DNA of 64,000 nucleotides from positions 9,482,790 to 9,546,789 of the forward strand of contig JAKZAN010000002.1 of the NCBI GenBank assembly GCA_023053545.1, in the 5' to 3' direction. Positions 26,201-38,200 of this stretch are shown here, piece by piece. The notes beneath the pieces are model-generated. The model did not search any database, had not been told where the DNA came from, and saw nothing but the letters and a program-made list of their open reading frames with translations. Both the position numbers and the translations under genes were made by a program. The stretch comes from Lepidurus packardi (Eukaryota > Arthropoda > Branchiopoda > Notostraca > Triopsidae). Each line of letters opens with the position of its first letter. Position 1 is the stretch's first letter.

Positions 26201-29200
26201 TTAGTAAATAACGAAATTAAAACTCGGATAAATTTCAAGATTGTGGAATTCTCCCAGTTTGTTTTACCTTCAAAGCTTGGGCGGCTTGTTCGTGTGTGGC
26301 GTGTCGCAAGTCCACGTTATTAACGCTGAGAATTTGATCTCCCCGTTTCAGTTCTCCACTCAAATCGGCCGGTCCACCTGCCAGGATAAAGGAAATGAAA
26401 ATGCCTTCACCATCCTCGCCTCCCACAATATTGAAGCCTAAGCCTGAGCCGCCTTTATGGAGAGTCACCGTCCGAGGAGTTCTATAGTGCAGGAAAAAAA
26501 GACAAAAAGCACATCACAAATTCAACAACAATTCCAAAACTTTAAAATTTCTCGCTGATTATACAATAGAAACAACTTTCTAGACCTAGATCTCACTGTT
26601 GTTGATAAAGAAAAAAAAGAAAATGATACAAAGTTTGTAAGTTCCCCAACTTAAAGCTTGCGCTCGACTTTTCAAACCCAACCGCATCGATTTTCTTCCT
26701 TAAGCAACTCTACGTGCCCACTTTTTTCTTTTCTTTTTTCTCTTGGAGACAAGATTTCGCTCGAATCATCCCTTTGAAAAAGTTTCGCTCGCCAAAAGTA
26801 TTGCATACCGAATCAATGAGGCCTAAGACACGAAATCACTCGTAAGATTCCAATCTCATTCCTCGTAACCACTAAAATTGCCAGGCTCGAGCTCAGGCAC
26901 GCACTTAATCAATCTTGCGAACCTGCAGCGGAGGCTCTCCTCGAGCAGAAGCGACGACTCTTTGAGTACCGGGAGCTCCTCTACACGTTTTTACGGCGCA
27001 CGAGCGAAGAGCCGAAGTCAGACTTAAAAAAACAAATCAGAAAAATGAGGGGCTCCCTCTTCAGGTTCCTCTTACCTTCTTGTTACTTGCTCTTTTTCTT
27101 CCTCCTCGTATCACAAAGCTTTAACAATGACACACCTAGGAAACCAGATCCGGACCAACTCAGATGAAGATTCTCCTTCTCTTCCGCCTTATTCCACTAC
27201 TCTACGGCTTCCTTTCCGTCACACAGACATACACACACCCACGTCTGCCGCTTGTCTAATATATATATATATCCCTTTGAGACGTAACCTAATCACCAAC
27301 GAAACCAATTTAACATCCTTCCTAAGACTTTCCTTGTTTAAATATTTCGCAAGTTTTCCTACCAAAAGGAAACCTTTGAAGTGAGCTTATCGTATCTTTC
27401 CAAAGTACACAAAAAACAATCTCTCGGAGCAAAAATAAAGAGTTCGAGTGCTTCTGTGAACAGTTTTAGATGCACACCGAGAGTAAACCTAACCTAACCC
27501 AATCAATAGCCACAACCCACAAGCCTGTGAATGTGCGTAAGTCCATTTAGCGTCCTCAAGCGCAGACTACCCTTTTCCTCTATGCGTTTTGGGATTTTTA
27601 AGTCATATCCGAGCAACCACTTGCTAAACCAGAGACCAAATTCAAGTTTCACAAGCACTATAACTCTAGTTATTTTCTTTCTCTTTTTCTTTAACTCCCA
27701 AAGAAACTAACTATATACCTGCGCCTTGCAAAGCGTTTGCCATTCGTGTTCGTGTTTCGACAACTCAAACTGTTGTACTGGAGACGCTTGAGTACTTTGA
27801 AGACCATTGTCTGGTAACTGCACAGAAGCCACACACGGAAGCTTCACTCGGTCCCCTGTGGAATCCCACAACTGTCGCACTCGCAATTTCTGGCGGAATG
27901 GCGTACGCTTGCCGTCCAAGGTTTTTTTTACACGAACGCTATATATTACCACGCGTTTGACCAACACCACATAACGTATCCGTGCAAACTGACTCTCTCT
28001 TTCTCTTTTCTTCCCTTCTTCTCAGGGTTTTTGGCGATTTCTACTCCTCTGAAAACCGTACAACTACAATGTTCCACTCGAGTACGACGCTCTTGCCATC
28101 AAGTTTAATATCGCGACACTGACCTAACCTAGCCAACGAGCAAAGAACCTAGTTTGCTTTCCCCAGTCTGCAAAGCCATGTTCCCCCATAGCCCAATAGC
28201 GCGCCCTGGCTGCTATTCAAATATATTATCCTCCTTGAACCCCTTAAAAATGTTTCAGCGAGTAAGGGTAAACCGATAACAAATTCAATAGATCCTTTCT
28301 CCCCTACCACAACAGCTGCTTCTCAGAATTCATGGAAAAAAGCCTCTAAAGTGTGTTATAATCGTAACTTACACGTCCAAATTAATGAAAGAAACGCCCC
28401 AGTTAGTGACACCTAAAATACGCTAAATATCTAATTTTTGCCTTCAAGATAACACTGTAAGGGACTGTAATTAAAGCTGTCAAATTATAGAAAAGGGTAA
28501 TTATGTATGCCACGTGTACGGCATTCCAGCGTCCCAAATCACCTTCATCCTTTTTCATAGACATCTGCCCTTATAGAATCCCATAGAGTACCGATCCCCC
28601 TATGTGACAAACAAAAGAGAGGTGGGCGGGGCTACTTTCAAAAAGGTAAACGCTCGACCGCTCGCTGCTGGCTGCCAACGGACGTAGGCGACGTCGACGA
28701 CGCCTATTGTTAATTTTCTACTGCAATATAAAAGGAAAACTTCCGACCGTTACGCACTTTGATGCCCTCAGGCTAGAAAACGCATGAGCGATAGATGTAA
28801 GGGCAATTGATAGTTCCAATTCAACACGGTATGTGCAGTACTACCAGATGTTCGGCGCTCTGGCATGAAGTTTAAACCTATCAACGCTATCATCATTCTA
28901 ACTCCCTCCATACCCTCCCTCCCACACAGCAAAGCCAGCTGCACTTCTCCAACGTTTGCATCCAACTAACAACGATTCTAGGGTATTTTGGACAACAAAA
29001 TAAGACTATTATCAGACTCGACGCAAGTAAATACTTGATGGACTCTCGATACAATAAATGATGTGTGAAGTTTAATTCTATTTGATAGCTCAAGTCCAAA
29101 GGAAATTGAATCAATGTTCAGAAACTTTATCTCTTCCTTGTTTAAATGAACTTGGTTCTCGAACGGCCTTAAAAGAAACCACTGCTTCCCTTGAAGATTT

Positions 29201-32200
29201 TGGCTTCCGTTAAGACCTCCCCATACTTTCTTACAAGTTAAAACAAACCCAAGCAAGCCTTTAGCAACACAGTTTGTATACACAAAAAGGAGCTTTTCGC
29301 CGCTGGAGCTGAGCATATTATCTACGATCATTAAAAATGGCCTACATTCTAATCCTACTACGGAACCAAATGTGTCAACGCAATGTATGCGATAAATAAA
29401 ATTAAATAGGACACAAAAAGATTTCCAAGATGCGTAACGGAAGTTCCCACTTAATTAATATAACGAAAAGAACAGGGAAGGGGTGCTTGACTGGGATTTT
29501 AAAGACATTTCCAGACACAAAAAAATAAAACCCTCCTCTTATTTTGCGGAAAAAAAGGTCCCTTATATCTTAAAACAGAAAAAGAGAAAGAACGAGCAAG
29601 ACCTGGTTAGTGTTCCAAGCCAAATAAGATCAAGGCCAAGGAACAACTTGTTCTAATCCCATATAGGGTCATCAGCAGCGCTGTTGTCCATACGATGCTC
29701 CTCACCATCCCCAACATCTCTCCCAAAACCTTTAACATCAAACTGCACTCCCGAGTCTCTTAATGGACGTTCTCTTAGCTTCGTGGTTGCTTAGCAATGT
29801 CAAAAGCTTGAGCTTGTAGAAAGCGTAAGAACTTTTTAACGACCAACACACAGACACCAGCTTATGATCTCCTCACATCGACACCCTCTTATGCTTCTAT
29901 CACAGTTACACTTTTAACCCGTTTTAGATCCCCCTTCACTCCCCGACCCACACACACGCTTAATTTTCATAATAAGCTACCTGCAAATAACTGGGGAGTG
30001 CTTGATTACTTGAAATGCACGAATATTGTAAAGTTCAGACGAAATGAGTCTTAAGTGTGCTATAAAGCAACGAGTACACTGTGAGATCAGTAAAGTTGTC
30101 AAAGTGGGGCAAATGCGCGTGCCTGTTTTTGCTTTGGAACCCGTACGAAGTCTACGCTATGTGAATACGCGTTACGCACTTTAATGAACCCGGTGGTTGA
30201 GTCTGTAAACTTACATAAACGAGATGCCCAATGGGCCCCGAACACTCCCAAACCAGGCAACTTGCTGTCTGAATCTACTGTACAACTAACAACGCAGAAT
30301 GAGATGAGAGGCACGCGAGCGAGCAATAGAGTGAAAGAGAGAGAGAGACAGAGAGAGAGAAAGAAAGAAAAGGGAATTTCAAACTCGGAACTGAAATCTA
30401 GCAACCACATCCGGTTCTCTTTCATTTTCTCTCACATTTTTTGGGGGCTTGTATTTGCCTTAAACGGACTTAACAGAAGGCCTCAAACTGTTTCTTATAG
30501 GGTTTTCTTGACCAAATATAGGAATGTTTCTTTAACTGGCTGAATTTGCTTGGCAGATTCTAATAAAAAGAAAAGGGTAAAAAAAAGGAAAATTGGGTCA
30601 ACTTACCTTGAGATATCTTCCTCGCTGACTGCTCGCGGAGTGGATAACGCGCCAGGCGGTTCAATAGGATCCGAATACGGCACGCCCAAATCCAAATGAG
30701 CTAAAAACGTAATAATGGTAATCAGAAACGTGATCTGGAGGTCCAATTTTTTTTCTTTCTTTTTTTTTTTTTTGAAGGGCGATGTGGTCAATATCACCCT
30801 CAAATGTGGTATTAAGAGCCCAAACTTACGAGGTGTGGGCGTCCTAGCCAAATTGGTGGGCAAGGAAAGCACGGAATCACCCAAGTAGGGCGTGTCCGTT
30901 TTAGCGATGACCAAGATGACCCGGTCCGAAGTGGATTTCAGAGTGGCGACTGCTTCTTCGTGGGTCACATTCTCTAAACTTTTTTCCGATAGGAGCTGCA
31001 AACGAAAACCAAGGCAAAAACTTGATTAGGTTACGTCTTTCGAGTACTGTACCTCACGCACAAAATCCCTGATTACTTTCAAAACCCCTTAAAGTTAAGC
31101 TGAACGTGACCTCGTATCCTGAATACTTAACATCTAACCCACCCCAGCCCAAAAAGAATCCGCAAATAAAGTCGAATGTTCCCAGTTTAGCTTATAAGGT
31201 AGAAGAGTACGGGGAGGTAGAAATACTCTCACGGGAAGAGTATGGGAACTTTCTACAATCTTTATTGACAGTAATTTTGGTAATGCAAATAAAAAGGACG
31301 TGGAACTTGAACTTCTTTCATTTTCGACACAATAAATTTGTAAAATGCGAATTAATATTTCACCTATGCAAAATCGCAAATTTGGAAACTACTGTGCCGT
31401 AAAGATTACTAAGTTGTACTTTTTAAGAACATTTACACACAAATTGATAACGTGATAATGAAGTTATTGTGCATGACATTTCCCGTGCAGAAACCATGCG
31501 CGCTCATACACACCCAAACAAATCGACACGCCACCTAACGGTAACTATAGAATAACAAGCTAAGCTATTAACATCCAACGAACTAACAAAAACAGAGGGA
31601 AAAAAACGCGTTACTTAGCAATTCCAATTCCATCCTTGTTTTCGCTTCTTTTATTAGAAACACTTATTTATAAATGTCTTCAATAATAAAACGCACAAAT
31701 GCGTAGACCATGACAACAAGAAAGGCTTTCAGAAGGTCCAGCAAATTGAATCTTGTAGCAAACATAAATCATTCAAGAGAAAGCTTTTAAAAAAAGCTAA
31801 AATGAATAAGCGGAATAATACACCGAAAAGTGTTTCAGCCAAATCGAATATTTGCGGACTTTTTAACCAGCGTCTGCGCTAGAAACCACTTAAGAAAAGC
31901 ACTCTCCAAGAGGTCAAACTTTGAGCTAGATGTATTATCAAATGGGATTTGAGCTTGTTTGGGATTTCTGGGCTCGCCCCAAAAGAAAAACGGACCGAAA
32001 AAGTCGTATTATGATATACGTTGGCTACTCACGGGTAGGTTCCTGACGGCAAGCAATTTATCTCCCACAGCCATGCGTCCATCTACTTGTGCGGCTCCCC
32101 CATCCATGATCTTGGTCACATAAATCCCATTTTCGCCCGGAATATGTTGATTGCCGATTCCGCCAGCGATGCTGAAGCCCAAGCCTTTGTTGCCTTTGAC

Positions 32201-35200
32201 CAGTTCCAATTCCAGGATCTTCGGACTGTTCTTCTGGCGGCGTACATTCTAATGTTCCATCCCAGGGCGACAGCGCGAATTTTTTTTGGTTAAAAAAAGG
32301 AGAAAAAGAAATAAACAAAACGTAATGAAGAGAGCAAATATGAAATGTGGCATCTTCTGACACTTTTTGCGTGCCTTTTCCCTCCTTCCCTTTGGTCTCA
32401 AGGCTGACAAGTGGAGTTTTTTTTTCACCGTCCATTGTCATCTCTCTTTTCCTTACCAGTCTGACTAAATTGCCTGCCCTTTTGAGGGCGTCGACAGCGG
32501 CAGCATGCGGTACGTTAACCACGCCGACATCATTGACTTTGAGGATGACATCGTTGATTCGCAGCCGGCCGTCCAAGGCAGCCGCTCCGCCAGGGATCAA
32601 TTTGGTTATATAGATCGACGGATCATCTCCAATGTGCGGATTATCCGTCCCGCCCGAGATGCTGAAGCCCAAACCGGAATTGCCTCGCTCCAACACAATT
32701 TCCTCATATTCCCAGCTATCTTCGCCTCCATTCGACTGTTTTAAAAGTTATTAAAAACAAAAATTAAAAAAACAAAAACGAAAGGTTAAACGTACGTATC
32801 GGTCAGAGAGCTGCAAGGAATGCGGTTGGGTCGGCTACAAGAAAAAGAAAAAAAAAATACAATTAGGATCGCGTGTTCGAGCCATTGTAACCTAATCTTG
32901 GAACAATAACGCATGACAGGATATGAGCTCGTGTCCTTGGGTTAGTAATCCGACTGTTTTCCAGGAAACCACACAGGCCTACCAAGATCACTAGCAAACG
33001 TTATCTCGCTGATTAGAACTGGCCGAGCCCGGAATTCTATAAGTTCTGTTCCTCCCCTAGACCCATGGGACCTCCAAAACTGGTGCAGAATACCTAATGA
33101 AGCCATTTTCATTGTGCTTTTGTGCTTATGGGTCCCCCCTTTTACTTTCCGACACACCAACTCGCCCGATACTTGTTACGGCATATGGTTACAAATATTA
33201 TAAAGAACGGACCAAAGTGGATGAACTACAACTCACGGGGGGCACCGACCACAGAGATTTCCACTTGCGCCAGGGTTTGGACATCTTTTTGTACACATAA
33301 ACTAGCGTTCCTTTAGTTTTGGCACGGGCAAGTATCGGGAGTTTTTGAACAAATAAACGAAGCACACGCTAACTCGTAGACGCACGCTAATTCGCTTGGG
33401 CTCAATTCCAAAAAACAGGAATTCTTTTTGAGGTTTATCTCTCTGTTGACTTGAAGTTGCAACAGACACTACTAGGGACTTGACAGTGGAAAAGAGAAGT
33501 TGTCAAGTTGAGAATATCGCAAGCAAAAACCACTCGAGAAAAACAACTGAGAAGAATGGAGCCCCCAACACTCGAGGCTTTTGTTTAAGAAAAAACTGAC
33601 TGACAGCAAAGCACCGAAAATGGGGAGAAACGAACAAGCTCCGACCACACCTCAACTAAAAACTTGCAATTTCTGGCGGTTTCTGACATTCGAAAGGTCC
33701 TGGAACCGTTGCTCGAGATAAAACTACGTTACCTGGGAAACGTTATCGCATGATGTGAGCCCCGAAACATGGGTTCCGAGAGAAGGCTTTCTGCATACTA
33801 CAGCTCTAATGTACAGACTTTACCCTTCTATTCTGCACCGTTCAAAGAGCGTCTACCCAACCATGAATAACATTACAGAACGTTCCCGCATCATTGTCAG
33901 TCTCGCAGTGCTACTTTTTGTGGCGTGTGGGAGCCCAATAAGTATTTTCTTGTATTATACTTGAATACTCCGGTTTTAATTTTGGTCCTTGTGGATTTAA
34001 GTGTCCCATCTTCCAAGACTACTCCCTCAAAAATGCTCGATCAATTGTATACTTAATTGTATTTTACACGTTATTTATGCTTATTAAGTTAACTTAATTT
34101 CTAATCGATTTACGATACGTTCTTTCTCTTTAATGTATAATTATTTATGGTATTTTATTCAAACTTAACCTATTTGTGTGTGAAACGACGTAGGATTTCG
34201 CCTATTGTCCCGTCTTTTATTATTCGCTTCTCTATTCTTGCATTCCATTCAGTTTAGCGTGCCAGAACAGAACAGGGAATGGAGGGGATTTCGAACTTAA
34301 TTTGTTGAACTCATACTTACGTTTTATTTAAATTAGTTATTTTTTGCATATAAATTATAGTTTTTCAGTTTAGTTATGCTCCGTATCCGTATGGAAAGTG
34401 CATTGTTTCAATTTTTAAACTGGGTTTCTAAATACCTTGTTACGGTTCTTCATGCTGCACTACCCTCCGAGGACCACGCCCACTTGAACTTCCTCTCCCA
34501 AAGTCCTTTTCCTGCCTTTCAGTTCTTTCTTACCCAAATCTTTCCCACAATGTAAAAGAGCTCGGCACTTGAAAAATCAAAAGCTCTTGGACGATTTTCT
34601 TTTCTTTAATACCAACTTGGCCACATTGCTCTCAACCTTGCTGAAATTGGACATTCATACTCCATCCAATAACGTTTTGCACTAAAACTCTGTCTCAAAA
34701 GAGGAGACTTTCAAAGAGTAAGAAAAAAATCACACAGGAATTTTTTAGCACTGTCTTCTTCAACTGAGCAACATAAAACTAAGTGAACGGTCACTTTTCC
34801 CCACCAATAAGGTCTTTCTTTTTTGTGCACTTGGAGTTGGAATTGGACCGTATCACTCTTTGCAAACTGCCATCTTTTGTGATTGAAAAAACTTTGTTGA
34901 AAAGAAGTTTGCAAGTTTGGATAACTTATCCAAAGTGTTAGGTTTCAGCCTCTGGAAATACCGTTACCACCGTTAGAAGGTTGTTGCTAGCCATGCCTTG
35001 CTGAGTTGGTTCGGAATGTTACTCAGAGCAACACCAAGCCAAACCCCTGCCAGCTCAGGTCCCAATTTTTCGCTTAAGGCACAATGTAACGTGGGACGAT
35101 AGGGGGGAAAAACAGGTCTGCGTGCAAGCTAAACGCTCCATGCAGCAGGTATGGTGATGGTACACATGATCACTACAATGGCACAGGTGTCCCAAGGTGA

Positions 35201-38200
35201 GTGTGGAGAGGGGAGTACAGTACAGGAAGAAGGGGGGAGACGGTTGTCAAGACTAAATTAACCTTCCTCCCAGTCCAGCTCGAGCCATCTAGCTGTCAAA
35301 TGCGCCAACAACCAATTCGGGTCTTTTAAAATTCTTCGAAAGAAAAAAGTCTTCCGAAATGACTTCCACAACCGTATAAGAATCGAACGAATTTTCCTAC
35401 TGATTGCGTCACTCGTTATTAAACGGTTATTTCTAGATCAAAGTTTGGATGTTTAGGCCCATGAACAAACAATGTTTAGGTCTTTGAAAGGATTGAATTA
35501 TCTAGACGAATCGAACGAATTTTCCCATTGGCTGCGTCACTACGCTTATTTATACTTGGAATTATTTTTTTTTATCAATGAACAACCAAGGCTGGGGTCT
35601 TTAAACGGTCATAGAAATAATCGAAGAACCTAGGGGAACGCGAGCTAGAAAGAAATCGAACGAATATTCATACTGATTGCGTCATTCGTTGTCCAACGGT
35701 TGTTTCTAGTTCAGATTTCGAATGTCAAGGCCAATCAACAGTCAATGTTTAGGTCTTTACACAAGTCTTTGAAAGGACTGAAGCATCCAGAAGGATCGAA
35801 CGAATTGTCCCGTTTTCTGCGTCACCATGCTTAGTTTTAGTTCAGATTTTGGATGTTTCGATCAATCATCAACCAATGTTGGCATCTTTAAACAGTATTG
35901 AAAGATTCGAAGAACGCGAGCTAGGAAAAAATCGAACGAATATTCCTATTGGGCACGGCACGGCTCATCCAACGGTTTTTCTCGGCGTTTAGATTTTTAG
36001 TCCATTTTGGGGCGCTAAAGGAAACAAACCGAACATGCAATAAGAGCCAAACACAGACCGCAATTTGCGGTGCTGTAGCTCCTAATTAGGCAATCACATA
36101 AACTAAGTAGCAAGTGTCGGATGTAATTAACCTTGCCTAACACCACTGGAAGAAGCCTTTTGGAGCCAAAAATCCCCCACTCGACTTGAAAATATATTCG
36201 TAAATGAGTAATTCTCTTGCTCCTAAGGAAACTAGCTTTCACGGGCACATCCAACTCCTATCTTGCCAAACAACTTCACAGCTGAGGTTATACCTTCCCT
36301 CTAATTTTAGCTTGCAAGCTCGGAAGGATCTACACTAAACCTAAACTTACACGTGGCATCCATTTCTTTTTCCTTAGCTTATTTCTCCTTTCCACTATTC
36401 CACGTGACTCTGCATACACCGCGTTTCTTTCTGCCTTTTTTATTTGTTTGCTTTATTTTTTTATACTTCCAGGTTTTACCGGATGAAAAGACTGTTTTCC
36501 GACCATCTTGCTCGCTTTAAGACATAAAGAATGGACAAGACGCAAGCTTGGGACTGGAACCTATTTCTGTCAAATGTCACTGCTATTGCAGTGGTAATAT
36601 ACACAATACACACGGAAATATGCTCTTCGTTCTGGAACCGTTTTCCACGCTCGACAAAAGAATCTCTGTTACGCTTTTCCCTTACATGAAATCAAAAAAG
36701 AAAAAGCGAGACAAAAGTTCCATATTTTTGTCTACATTTTAAACCGATATACCGCTCCAAAACACTTAAAAAGCGTTCTGTTATTACTCGATATCGCATC
36801 TATCAGGACAAAAGCAGAATAATTACAACCCCATCATTTTTCTTTTGATCCTCTGCCTCAAAGAAAAAATAAGGCAATTTTGATTCGAGATAAATAGATA
36901 AAAAAAATCAGACAGAACTCAAGATGGAAAGGACATGTTTCGAGTTCAAGCAAGGCTCGGAGCGGATTCTCTCTTGCATTTCTAACGTGGGAAGTCGTTG
37001 ACACGTAAACTTCGCGGGTTTTTTCATCTTTCCTTCTTTTCGTTTCGAAAGTATTTGAAATTTTCTGGAGAGTACACACCTGATAGGCGTTTCCATTGGG
37101 AATGTTGCAAGCTACAGACTCGGAGGCTTGGGAGGTTGTTATGGAGGCACTGTAGGAAATGGTATCCACGCCTGCTCGAAAACGCACCGTTTTGTTCTGT
37201 TTTCGTCGTCGTCGTTCTTTGCCGAGCAACAGCCAACAGCAGAGCCGTCGACTTAGGCCTAGCACAGCAGCAGGAGTCGAACGGCCCATCAGGGGCTATG
37301 AAAATGGCTCATGTTTTGACAACAACACCGCTGCAACTTACTGTATCCAATGGCAAAACTTCAATTGCAAACGTAACGCTTGTTTCTTGCCTATAAGTCC
37401 TCGTCGACGTCGTCGTCGCTGAGCGCTATATACCAACACTGAACCTCTGACTCGTCTCTATCTTAGCCAAGTACTGGGAGTGGGAGAACTACCAAGGGGA
37501 AGTAATGGACAATGACTGGATTGCACAGCAATTTCTACTTTGGTCTTATGAGCAGCTCTTTTTCTCCTTGTTACTCGTCCACCTTGAGTCGACGACAGCC
37601 CCCCAAACTGACCCAAAACCGAAATTCCTCCTGTGTGTAAAAGACTCCAAGAAATAATGCTTGGTAGGAACGTCGACTTCCTTTTTTCCCACCCAGAAAG
37701 CACGTTCTCTCCCTCCTTGTTCCTTGTTCCCGATCAATACAAGGCATTCCAAGGTAATTCAAAATGGTGGGGGTTACAACCTTATCGTGTTGGCCTTCGC
37801 ATGCAATACGCTCTTCATTGCTCCCTACCCCCCAAGACTATCCTATCCCTTTGATGTAATCGATTTCTTAATGACTGTCTCCACAGCTTTTAGGCCAGTT
37901 ACAGCTTCACATTATCGAGCATAATACACAGGAACTGATGTTTCCTAAAGGGTTAACCATATGTGTAAAACGACACGCGATTTAAGAACAGAAAAAAAAA
38001 TCAGAAACGGCGCTCGCTTTCCGAGATAATTGCTTCTTAGCTTGGTGCAAGCCCAGCGCTCAAGCTTTTCTAATTGCCTCGTTTTCCCCCGCCTAATTAG
38101 AGATAAAAACGGGGAAATTTTTAACAAGCTGTTGATTCAAGATTAAAGAAGTTCGTAAAGAAATGGGAAGGCAATGGAAAGAATAAGAATACAAAAAAAA

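Larger units (their letters stand above)
26482..30606 (-). other. dlg intron between PDZ2-PDZ3 linker and PDZ3
   Basis: This 4.1 kb intron is AT-rich. It holds a 15-bp TTAGG-type run at 27486 and a GA-rich stretch at 30331. It also holds an open minus-strand frame (about 27714-28010) that ends at a CAG|GTATAT donor but has no ATG and no pyrimidine-rich acceptor. No proven exon is visible. Confidence 0.4.

Noticed and set aside
32058-32696. A continuous 212-codon minus-strand frame through PDZ1 and PDZ2
   Set aside because: It reads through the intron between 32249 and 32456 and leaves the PDZ2 frame; splicing at CTG|GTAAGG and CATTCTAATG-side acceptor restores both PDZ domains.
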